Source of the DNA: an uncultured beta proteobacterium
Lineage (GTDB): Bacteria > Pseudomonadota > Gammaproteobacteria > Burkholderiales > Burkholderiaceae
Length of the DNA: 39,349 nt
Assembly (NCBI GenBank): GCA_903843235.1
Contig: CAIMOW010000004.1
Span: 1-39,349, forward strand
Reading direction: 5' to 3'
In this document: positions 26,120 to 33,333 of the stretch, piece after piece
How positions within the stretch are numbered: the stretch's first letter is position 1
Layout of the letters: every line of letters starts with the position of its first letter
Position numbers and translations under genes: made by a program
Notes under the pieces: model-generated
What the model was told of the DNA's origin: nothing
What the model saw: only the letters and a program-made list of their open reading frames with translations
Database searches by the model: none

Positions 26120-28083
26120 TTGTTTAAGCCGAAAAATTCGGTATTAAGCTTTTTGTCTTCCTGACTTACTTTAAAGGATTGATCTTCTATTTCAGATAGG
26201 GGGACATAGAGCATATTCTTATCAAGAACCTCTATGAGAAACTTTTTTTGATCTTCAAATTGGAGTTTTTCAAATTGATCTATATTTTGATCAAAATTTT
26301 GTGGAATTATTTTGTAAGAAATAAAGGCTTTTTCTTGAATTTCATTCCAGATACCAATGAGTTCTTTTGTAGATGTGCTTAGTATGATTTTTTCAACATA
26401 GATCTCATTAAGCTTTAATAGCTCACACGCTATGAAACTTCCACCTCTATCCCACTCAAGATTTTTGGAAACCCCAGTTTGATCACCTGAGACTACATTT
26501 TTTAATCTTTCAAGAGCATCATTCTTACCGTAATCCAATTGCTCAATACCAATGTAGCGTCTTCCCATCTTATGGGCTACAGCAGCAGTCGTTCCACTTC
26601 CAAGATGAAAGTCTAAAACTGTATCGCCTTCAGTAGAGCCAAGCTCTATGATTCTGTGTATAAACTTTTCAGGTTTTTTACCCTTCCGTAGGGTAACTCC
26701 ACCTTCATTGTGAATATCGTTGGGTAAAACATCATCCCAGATATCTGAAATCATTTCACCGAAAACATCTTTACCATCAACTTGAATCAGCCTATCTTTA
26801 AAGAAGAGAATGGCGTCACCCTTGTAAAGGTAGTAGGTTGATTTACCTTCTCTTTCTAAGATGTATGTTTTAGTGTTGTCTTCCTTTGAAATTTTCTTAA
26901 GTTGTTTTATTTTATCCGACACGCTACTTTCGTCTAGACCAGCAAAACGAATAATTTTCTCTTTGTTTTCGAAATAAAACTTCTCAAGCTCAAGCTCGTA
27001 AGACTCTCCGAAATGTTTTTTTATTTGAGATTTTTTCATTCCCAAGTGTTCTGAGAATGCTTCTAGAGCAGGTATGTATTCCCAGTTCTCCGGATTAGAG
27101 TCGATATTTTTGATGTAATTGTTATATCGTGTATCCCTATCTTTTTCCCTATAAGTTTTATTGGGTTTCCATTGGTTAGAATTCTTGGAATAAATTAGAA
27201 GGAACTCAGAAACATTGACAACACCTGGATTAATTACTTTGGCTCCTGATACGGAGCTTCTTTTTACGGTAACAATATTTTTTTGATTTTCTTGACCGAA
27301 AATTTCATTCATTAAAACAATCAAGTGTCCAATTTCATTCTGATCAATAGAAATAAAAATTGATCCATCTTCCCTCAAAAGCTCTTTGGCTACTGACAAT
27401 CTATTTTTCATAAATGTCAGCCAAGTTGATTGATTAAAGCTATCGTTGTAGCCGAACCCATCGTTACCAGTATTGTAGGGGGGGTCGATGTAAATAAGTT
27501 TGATGCTCTTTTTAAGTTTTTTATTCAGAGTATGAAGGACTAATAAATTATTTCCTCTGATTAGTAAATTGTCTGAGTCTGAAATCGAGGTAACTTTTTC
27601 TTCACCATTTTCAGAAAATTTACGAAAATGACTTAACACCTTAGGCGATAGGAGGCGATCAATTTGATCGGGGGCTAAGGTTTCATTCCAAAAGATTTCA
27701 GTTCGCTTAGCATCTTCTTTTGACTGTCCACCTTCCAAAACACAGTCTTTATAAGCCCAAGACAGAACTACGCTCTCTGATTTAGATATAAATCCTGATT
27801 CATCGGTTAATCCGATTTTGTTATTAAATTCGGTATAGCTATCGGGTAGGAACTGCTTATTGCTAATAAAACGCTGAAATTTAATCTTGTCAAAAACAAG
27901 TGTTGTGTCGACCTTTTGAAAGAAGGTATTTTTGATTTCTTCATTATTTAAAAGAAGCTTTAAAAAAATCGGATCAAGAGAAAGGGCTGCTTCTACGATT
28001 ACATTTTTTAGCAAATGTCCGTCTGATACATATCTTTCTTCTTTCGAAAGTATGTCAATTAAGTTATCTAATATATTTTTCAT
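26116..28083 (-). CDS. type III DNA methyltransferase subunit (Mod)
   Basis: 655 aa. Beta-class adenine methyltransferase order: catalytic IDPPYNTG (DPPY at 200-203) ahead of the SAM-binding LDFHLGSGTTAAVA (about 490-503), with a target-recognition region of roughly 250 residues between them, followed by RRYIGIEQ. A lysine/asparagine-rich N-terminus precedes the fold. It should methylate one strand of an asymmetric site and guide Res. It is the first gene of the mod-res-148 aa operon. No simple-sequence repeats typical of phase-variable mod genes were noticed. Codon use is A+T-rich like the rest of the island. Confidence 0.93.
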   Translation of the reverse strand: MKNILDNLIDILSKEERYVSDGHLLKNVIVEAALSLDPIFLKLLLNNEEIKNTFFQKVDTTLVFDKIKFQRFISNKQFLPDSYTEFNNKIGLTDESGFISKSESVVLSWAYKDCVLEGGQSKEDAKRTEIFWNETLAPDQIDRLLSPKVLSHFRKFSENGEEKVTSISDSDNLLIRGNNLLVLHTLNKKLKKSIKLIYIDPPYNTGNDGFGYNDSFNQSTWLTFMKNRLSVAKELLREDGSIFISIDQNEIGHLIVLMNEIFGQENQKNIVTVKRSSVSGAKVINPGVVNVSEFLLIYSKNSNQWKPNKTYREKDRDTRYNNYIKNIDSNPENWEYIPALEAFSEHLGMKKSQIKKHFGESYELELEKFYFENKEKIIRFAGLDESSVSDKIKQLKKISKEDNTKTYILEREGKSTYYLYKGDAILFFKDRLIQVDGKDVFGEMISDIWDDVLPNDIHNEGGVTLRKGKKPEKFIHRIIELGSTEGDTVLDFHLGSGTTAAVAHKMGRRYIGIEQLDYGKNDALERLKNVVSGDQTGVSKNLEWDRGGSFIACELLKLNEIYVEKIILSTSTKELIGIWNEIQEKAFISYKIIPQNFDQNIDQFEKLQFEDQKKFLIEVLDKNMLYVPLSEIEDQSFKVSQEDKKLNTEFFGLNK

Positions 28084-28283
28084 TTAACCCATTTTTATTT
28101 TTTTTACTGATTTTTACCAGTGTAAGGTATGGGGGTCGTAAAGAGCGTTACAGCGAGTCGAACGAGCGTAAATTACGCCTCAAGACAAGTCTTACGAAAT
28201 AAGACCTAAGTCATTGATTTCGCTTTACTTTAATTCAAGTAATAAGTAAAATATCCATATAAATCATACACTTAGGAGGATTT
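28084..28283. promoter_or_regulatory. divergent control region between mod and resolvase, with inverted repeats
   Basis: Two palindromic elements are visible: GCGTAA-A-TTACGC (28166-28178) and GTCTTA-CGAAA-TAAGAC (28189-28205). Upstream lies AAGAGCGTTAC (28141-28151), identical to 11 bases spanning the left half of the glmS attachment core. The location just ahead of a resolvase gene makes a res recombination site plausible. Confidence 0.45.
28224..28252 (+). promoter_or_regulatory. candidate promoter for resolvase gene
   Basis: TTTACT (28224-28229), a 17-bp spacer and TAAAAT (28247-28252), 31 bp ahead of the resolvase ATG. Found by eye. Confidence 0.5.
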
Positions 28284-28937
28284 ATGGGAATTTACGGCTA
28301 TGTGAGGGTCAGCACTCTTCAACAAGCAAATGAAGGCGAGAGTCTAGACACTCAGCTTAGACAAATTCAGTCTTACTCGGTACTAAAGGGGTACGACATT
28401 CCTCTAGAGAATTACATCACCGAAAGGGGTGTTAGCGGAAGCCTAGAGTTTGAGAAGCGTCCTGAAGGCGGAAAACTCTTTGAGCAGCTTGTTTCAGGGG
28501 ATGTATTGATTTTTTCCAAGCTAGATAGAGCCTTTAGGAATACCCGAAACGCTTTAAACACTCTCCACGAGTTAAAACTAAGAGGCGTATCTGTTCATTT
28601 CATAGATTTAGGTGGTGATGTAACTAATGACGGAATCGGATCCGTGATCTTTACGATCCTTTCAGCCTTCGCTACCTTTGAGCGTGAGCGTATAGCGACT
28701 CGTATTCGGGAGGTTAAGCAGGTTCAAAAGTGTGATGGAAAGTTTTTAGGTGGATTCACTAGGTTTGGCTATAAGGTAGAAGACGCTCGCTTAATCCCAA
28801 AACCTGAAGAGCAATTGATCATTAGGGAAATGAAAGATATGAAAAGGCGAGGTATGAGCTTAAGAAGGATCTCAGCTTGGCTTAATAAAGCTCACGGAGT
28901 CCAAATGTCCCACTCAACCGTATCGACATTTATCTAG
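28284..28937 (+). CDS. small serine recombinase (resolvase/invertase family)
   Basis: 217 aa. The catalytic fold shows IYGYVRVSTLQQANEGESLDTQL with nucleophile Ser10, TERGVSGSLEFEKRP, DVLIFSKLDRAFRNTRNALNTL with the active-site Arg context and FATFERERIATRIREV (long E helix). A C-terminal helix-turn-helix, MSLRRISAWLNKAHG and SHSTVSTFI, completes a standard resolvase. The ribosome site AGGAGGA is ideal. It may resolve multimers of the excised circle or act at the inverted repeats just upstream. It is distinct from the large integrase at the right end. The 83-aa gene follows after 8 bp. Confidence 0.92.
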   Translation: MGIYGYVRVSTLQQANEGESLDTQLRQIQSYSVLKGYDIPLENYITERGVSGSLEFEKRPEGGKLFEQLVSGDVLIFSKLDRAFRNTRNALNTLHELKLRGVSVHFIDLGGDVTNDGIGSVIFTILSAFATFERERIATRIREVKQVQKCDGKFLGGFTRFGYKVEDARLIPKPEEQLIIREMKDMKRRGMSLRRISAWLNKAHGVQMSHSTVSTFI

Positions 28938-28945
28938 AGGAGAAA

Positions 28946-29197
28946 ATGAACCTAACCCCCTATACGAAAAAGATTGAGATAGACGCTGGCTATAAAGGCT
29001 TTTATAAGCTCGGAATTGAGAAATTCACTGTGATAGTGAACGAGAATGGAATAAAACTGACGGTAGACAACAGGACTGGAGTTCCAAATGGAACTGGGGA
29101 GCTAAAGGAGCTATTTAAGCCCACCCTCGGTATGTATCAAGCTAAAAAAATAGCCGAACAGATGAATGAAATAACCTATGAAGAGGCTATTAATTAG
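28946..29197 (+). CDS. small hypothetical protein downstream of resolvase
   Basis: 83 aa. ATG 28946 has GAGGAG at good spacing, and the gene starts 8 bp after the resolvase stop, so it is co-transcribed. The sequence is mixed strand/helix (GFYKLGIEKFTVIVNENGIKLTV, then a C-terminal helix MYQAKKIAEQMNEITYEEA). No recognised domain, no signal peptide. Context suggests an accessory to the recombinase but this is only positional. Confidence 0.55.
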   Translation: MNLTPYTKKIEIDAGYKGFYKLGIEKFTVIVNENGIKLTVDNRTGVPNGTGELKELFKPTLGMYQAKKIAEQMNEITYEEAIN

Positions 29198-29225
29198 GGA
29201 TTTGTGCTTACTGGCGTTGTTAGGG

Positions 29226-29873
29226 TCAATTAGTGAGCTTAGGAGCAAAGCGATCAATCAAGGATACAAATAGCTGTTCAGCTTCCTCGAAAGTTTTGAA
29301 TTCAACCCCACCTTTTGAAAGACCAATTTCCTCGTCTTTTTCAAGATGCTCTCTAAGTTCTGAAATATGAACAAAATTATCAATAGCCGTTTCAGGGGCG
29401 AAGACTTGGTAGCGAACGGTATCAACATCCCTATCGTGATAAATGATGCTAATTAAAGCAAATACATCGTCTTTTAGCCGATACGATATATACCTATCGA
29501 AAGCAACTAACCCATTTTTTTGTGCTCCACCAGTCTTAGCTCCACCAGATTTAGATAGCAAAGAATGTGGTTTGAAGCGTTTCGTACCTTCCGATAACTG
29601 CTTGGCTGTTGTTGGAGATAAGTCATATATGTCTAATAAGCGACGACCTAATTTTTCCATCTTGTTACAAACTTCTTTTTCTAGCTTTCTAACCAAGCTA
29701 GATTTAACTGGTTTTGGCGGAGGTGGCGGTGGACGCTTTTCTAGTTCGGAGTTGACGAGATCAAGTAGATCAAACACTTCATTTCTAGTAGCTTTCTCCT
29801 TCATATCAACTAGCTGTGAGTATGAAAAAGCAATTACTTGCTCAGGAGTGTAAGGATTCTTAAATTTACCCAT
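29226..29873 (-). CDS. hypothetical protein with proline tract
   Basis: 215 aa from ATG 29873. The frame can be extended to TTG 29981, which would add a hydrophobic segment, but that lies across the start of the integrase on the other strand and begins with a poor codon; I prefer the shorter form. It holds a short helical region, then RPPPPPPKPVKSS (an SH3-ligand-like tract or linker), a helical KLEKEVCNKMEKLGRRLLDIY, and a C-terminal strand-rich domain (KNGLVAFDRYISYRL, DTVRYQVFAPETAIDNFVHI). No family recognised. It is divergent from the integrase, sharing a 70-bp A+T-rich promoter region. Confidence 0.55.
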   Translation of the reverse strand: MGKFKNPYTPEQVIAFSYSQLVDMKEKATRNEVFDLLDLVNSELEKRPPPPPPKPVKSSLVRKLEKEVCNKMEKLGRRLLDIYDLSPTTAKQLSEGTKRFKPHSLLSKSGGAKTGGAQKNGLVAFDRYISYRLKDDVFALISIIYHDRDVDTVRYQVFAPETAIDNFVHISELREHLEKDEEIGLSKGGVEFKTFEEAEQLFVSLIDRFAPKLTN

Positions 29874-29943
29874 TGATTTTAAAAAATATTGATAAAGAAT
29901 AAGATAACAATAACCGAAAAAATACGTAATTAGAATAGTGGTA

Positions 29944-31629
29944 ATGGCTTTAAGAAAAATAACTAAATCTGACCCAAACAAGACCCTTCACATTTACACA
30001 AGGGTCTCTACTGCTGCTCAAGCAGATAAAGGGACTTCGCTTGATACCCAACTTCAATGGGGTATTAAAAGAGCGAAACAGCTTAAATTTGGATATAAAC
30101 ATTGGGATGAAGGCGGAAAGAGTTCACACCACGAAGATATACAAGGTCGCCCAGTTTTATTTGAGCTTTTTCAGGGAATAAAAGCTGGAGATATAAAGCA
30201 CTTATGGATATACGATCAGTCACGACTATCAAGAAATGATCAGGTAGCTTCGCTGTTCCGTTACGAGTGTAATAAACAAGGTGTGACGCTTTATACGAAA
30301 GATGGTCAATTAGACTTGTCAAATCCATCGGATATGTTTCTAAAACAAATCTTTGATGCTGTTGCTGGATTGGATAATGCTACTAGAGCAGAAAGAACTC
30401 GATTAGGAAAATTAAATCGAGTGGCTCAAGGATTTTGGAGTGGAGGTCCACCACCTTTTGGATATAAGCTGGTTGCTAAAAAATTAGTGCTAGAAAAAAG
30501 CGAATCAGCTTGGGTTAAAAAGATATTCACTATGTCTGTAAAGGGCGTAAGCACAGTAGAGATCAAAAAAACTCTTGATTCAAAAGGCGTGATTCCAAGA
30601 AGGGGTAGGGGTCTTTGGACTTTAGGTTCAATACAGGCTTTACTTAAAAACACACATTACAAAGGCTCTTATAGCTACCAAGATAAAAAAAGTAAAAAGA
30701 AAATAGAAATCAAATGTCCAGCAATCGTTGATGAAACAACTTGGATGGCTGTTCAAAAAATCAAGACCAGAAAAACAAGTCGTGTATCTCAGCAAAACAG
30801 AACAAGCCACTTTTACTTGTTAAGAGATTTAATGGTGTGTGGACATTGTGGACGATTTATGTCGGGTAGACGGAATGTAAATAAAAATGAAGCCCTTTAT
30901 TACTGTCCAAATAAAGAGCGTAATTGGGTAAATGAAGGTGGGACAAAAACCCCTTGGAAAAGAGGCGAAGGTTGTGGAATGGAAAGGTCACTTAACATTC
31001 CCGAAACGGATCAACTTGTATTTCAAACTGTTACAGACATTCATAAAGAATCAAGCACGCTCAAAGAAGAGGTTAAATGGAAGATTCTTAAAGAGAACAA
31101 TGCTCCTTTAGCTAAAACTGAGGAAGATATAAAGTTGCTTGAGAGAACGCTAAAAAAACAACATAAAGAATTGGATAACGCTAAGCAAGCTCAAGCCGAT
31201 TTAGTTCTCAGCCATCACTCAGGTGAAATCAAGGCTGATATCTATAAAAGAGCGTTTCAGAACTCAAAAGATAGGGTTAATGAGCTTGAAATATTGATAG
31301 CCAATACACAGCTTCAACTCAAAGGAAATGTAGATAACAAAAAGTGGGTTGATTGGGTAAGGCTATATGGTCAGCAAATTAACAATAAAAAAGAGCTTTC
31401 GGACGAAGAAAAGAAGACTTACTTGGCTGGATTGATAGAAACGATCTCTGTTAAGTACATTAAGGATCAGGGTGAGCACGAGCTAACAATCCAATTTAAT
31501 TTACCAATTGTTAAAGACTCGGTGAAATGGAATGACCCCGAAAACAGGCGAAAAGGCTATAAGGTAATAAAGGGTAAAAGAACGACTACGGTTCAGGTCA
31601 AAAAAAAGATCCTCGCTGGACAAAGGTGA
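29944..31629 (+). CDS. large serine integrase
   Basis: 561 aa from ATG 29944 (GTG 29938 is two codons earlier). Domains: N-terminal catalytic fold with IYTRVSTAAQADKGTSLDTQL (nucleophile Ser22), WIYDQSRLSRNDQ and GLDNATRAERTRLGK; a Recombinase domain with GGPPPFGYKLV, IKKTLDSKGVIPRRG and LKNTHYKGSYSY; a zinc ribbon near residues 295-340 (VCGHCGRF, YYCPN, GEGCGM); and a coiled coil of about 70 residues rich in K, E and Q. The TGA stop at 31627-31629 touches the right attP arm, the classical integrase-next-to-att layout. It should catalyse insertion into, and with a directionality factor excision from, the end of glmS. Confidence 0.93.
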   Translation: MALRKITKSDPNKTLHIYTRVSTAAQADKGTSLDTQLQWGIKRAKQLKFGYKHWDEGGKSSHHEDIQGRPVLFELFQGIKAGDIKHLWIYDQSRLSRNDQVASLFRYECNKQGVTLYTKDGQLDLSNPSDMFLKQIFDAVAGLDNATRAERTRLGKLNRVAQGFWSGGPPPFGYKLVAKKLVLEKSESAWVKKIFTMSVKGVSTVEIKKTLDSKGVIPRRGRGLWTLGSIQALLKNTHYKGSYSYQDKKSKKKIEIKCPAIVDETTWMAVQKIKTRKTSRVSQQNRTSHFYLLRDLMVCGHCGRFMSGRRNVNKNEALYYCPNKERNWVNEGGTKTPWKRGEGCGMERSLNIPETDQLVFQTVTDIHKESSTLKEEVKWKILKENNAPLAKTEEDIKLLERTLKKQHKELDNAKQAQADLVLSHHSGEIKADIYKRAFQNSKDRVNELEILIANTQLQLKGNVDNKKWVDWVRLYGQQINNKKELSDEEKKTYLAGLIETISVKYIKDQGEHELTIQFNLPIVKDSVKWNDPENRRKGYKVIKGKRTTTVQVKKKILAGQR

Positions 31630-31664
31630 CCCCCGAACGGAAAAACTCCGTTACGGTCGAGTAA
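31630..31664 (+). other. attR: right attP arm / core / displaced glmS end
   Basis: Arm CCCCCGAACGGAAAAACTCC (31630-31649), core GTTACGGT (31650-31657), then CGAGTAA. Read in frame, TCC GTT ACG GTC GAG TAA spells SVTVE-stop, the original terminal codons of the host glmS, now orphaned. Confidence 0.85.
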
Positions 31665-31680
31665 ATCTTCATTTTTCAAG

Positions 31681-31709
31681 TTGACTTCTCAAACAAGTTG
31701 TGGATAAAT
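31681..31709 (+). promoter_or_regulatory. candidate sigma-70 promoter of the efflux operon
   Basis: TTGACT (31681-31686), 17-bp spacer, ATAAAT (31704-31709). It lies 17 bp beyond the attR core region in host DNA, so the island did not separate the pump genes from their promoter. Confidence 0.5.
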
Positions 31710-31788
31710 TTAGATAGATAAATCAGGGCTTTACGAAACCCCCGCCTTAATTTTGTGTTCAAATATCTTTTGTAAAAGAGGATATTTG

Positions 31789-33333
31789 TTGCAATTCATG
31801 TTTCCCCAAAATGTTCTATCGAAATCTCGCTGGCTTGCATTGGTTTTTGCAGGCTGCCTTTCAGCATGCGCAGTCGGGCCAGATTTCAAGCAGCCTGAGG
31901 CTCCCAAGACCACTTCTTACACAGAAACTACTTTATCTAAAAAGCTCACCACCGCTCTTGGCGTACCTGGCGGAACGGAACAGGAGTTTATTGAAGGCGC
32001 TGATATTGAAGCTGGATGGTGGGAGCTGTATAAATCTCCCGAGCTCGATGCGCTCATTAAAAAGGCCCTACAGCAAAATCCAAATTTAGGCGCTGCTGAT
32101 GCCGCATTGCGTGCCGCTCAGGAGAATGTAAGTGCACAGGTTGGTGGCCAATATTTCCCAGCTATTAGTGCTGGAGGTGGCTTTACACGGCAGCTTGAGC
32201 CCTCGGCAATCTATGGCCTTCCGTATGGCTCAGATACATATAACTTATATAACGCCTCAGTAAATGTCACTTATAAGCTGGATGTGTTTGGCGGGGCGCG
32301 TCGTGCGGTTGAGGGTGCTAGAGCACAAGCTGAAGTGGCGCAGTTCCAACTAGAGGGTGCATATCTATCCTTAACATCCAATGTTGTTACTGGTGCCATT
32401 CAGGAGGCTGCGCTCAGAGAGCAGATGCAGGCTACCGGAGAAATCTTGAAAGCCCAAACCAATTTGGCAGAGGTCACTGAAAAGCAGTTGGCGATTGGTA
32501 CTGTTTCAAAGGTTGACGTTACTTCACAGCGAACTTTGGTTTCCAATTCTCAAGTTGATCTATTCAATTACGAGAGAAACTTAGCTTTTGCGCGCAATCA
32601 GTTAGCCGTCCTCACTGGTGAAGTGCCAAGTAACGCTAGCATTACCAAGTTTGATTTAAGCAAATTACACTTACCGGAAAAATTGCCACTCTCGGTGCCA
32701 TCAAACTTAATCCGTCAGCGCCCAGATGTACGTGCCGCAGAAGCTCAACTCAAGGCGCAGAATGCTTTTGTGGGTGTTGCCACTGCCAACTTATTGCCGC
32801 AATTCAACATCACCGGTTCAATTGGCTCGGCCGCTCTAACGGCTGCGAATTTGTTTGGCCCAAATTCTTCTTTATGGTCTATCGGCGGCGGTATATTGCA
32901 ACCCCTATTCCAAGGCGGTCAGTTATTAGCCCAACGTCGTGGAGCAATTGCCAATTATGAGCAGGCAGCTTTTCAGTATCAAGCTACCGTGCTTAAGGCC
33001 TTTCAGGAAGTTGCTAATGCGCTCCGAGCCTTAGAGACTGGTGCCCAAGCCTTAAAAGCAGCATCGGATGCTGAGCGTTATGCCTACGAAACCTTGGACT
33101 TAGTTCAGCAGCAATATAAGTTGGGTACAGCCAGCTATCTCGCAGTTTTGTATTACCAAAATCAATATCAACTTGCTAAGGTCAAATCAGTCTCGGCTCA
33201 AGCGACTCGATTTTCTGATACAGCAGCTTTATTTGTAGCATTAGGTGGCGGTTGGTGGAATCGTACTGGCCCTGCTTTTCAACCAAAAGACATAGCGAAC
33301 AAAGATCAAAATGAAACTTCTGGAAACAATTAA
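31789..33333 (+). CDS. RND efflux outer-membrane lipoprotein (NodT/OprM family)
   Basis: Trimeric outer-membrane channel of a tripartite efflux pump. Signal peptide and lipobox are clear: RWLALVFAGCLSAC, with Cys as the lipidated residue and AVGPDFKQP following, as in the NodT family. Two TolC-like repeats carry GWWELYKSPELDALIKKALQQNP, PAISAGGGFTRQ, VTYKLDVFGGARR, and RQRPDVRAAEAQLKAQNA with PQFNITGSIG. The start drawn is TTG 31789 because AGAGGA is 6 bp upstream; ATG 31798, three codons later, is the alternative and gives the same signal. The gene is followed by an overlapping adaptor gene (23 bp). Confidence 0.93.
   Translation: MQFMFPQNVLSKSRWLALVFAGCLSACAVGPDFKQPEAPKTTSYTETTLSKKLTTALGVPGGTEQEFIEGADIEAGWWELYKSPELDALIKKALQQNPNLGAADAALRAAQENVSAQVGGQYFPAISAGGGFTRQLEPSAIYGLPYGSDTYNLYNASVNVTYKLDVFGGARRAVEGARAQAEVAQFQLEGAYLSLTSNVVTGAIQEAALREQMQATGEILKAQTNLAEVTEKQLAIGTVSKVDVTSQRTLVSNSQVDLFNYERNLAFARNQLAVLTGEVPSNASITKFDLSKLHLPEKLPLSVPSNLIRQRPDVRAAEAQLKAQNAFVGVATANLLPQFNITGSIGSAALTAANLFGPNSSLWSIGGGILQPLFQGGQLLAQRRGAIANYEQAAFQYQATVLKAFQEVANALRALETGAQALKAASDAERYAYETLDLVQQQYKLGTASYLAVLYYQNQYQLAKVKSVSAQATRFSDTAALFVALGGGWWNRTGPAFQPKDIANKDQNETSGNN

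Larger units (their letters stand above)
17863..31653. mobile_element. serine-integrase genomic island integrated in the 3' end of glmS
   Basis: Boundaries are read from the sequence: the core GTTACGGT occurs at 17859-17866 and 31650-31657. Island-side arms are GGAGTAATTCCGTTAGGGGG (17867-17886) and CCCCCGAACGGAAAAACTCC (31630-31649), inverse complements at 17 of 20 positions. Joining arm-core-arm gives a 48-bp nearly symmetric attP with central dinucleotide AC. Excision between the two AC positions would release a circle of about 13,791 bp. The island is clearly more A+T-rich than both flanks. It carries an integrase, a resolvase, a replication-type module and a type III restriction-modification system. 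I see no conjugation or virion genes. Confidence 0.88.

Noticed and set aside
26116-28083. Phase-variable mod gene
   Set aside because: No tandem simple-sequence repeat tract was found in the coding region or just upstream; only a short T-run at 28101-28105 region, which is common in this A+T-rich DNA.
29874-29981. Membrane segment at the N-terminus of the proline-tract protein
   Set aside because: It needs a TTG start inside the integrase gene on the other strand; the hydrophobic run probably reflects A+T-rich promoter sequence.
17863-31653. Tn7 or Tn7-like transposon at glmS
   Set aside because: The site is glmS, but no TnsA-E-like genes or Tn7 end repeats and no 5-bp target duplication were seen. 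A large serine integrase and symmetric att arms explain the insertion.
17863-31653. Complete temperate prophage
   Set aside because: There are no capsid, portal, terminase, tail or lysis genes. Only replication-type accessory proteins are phage-like.
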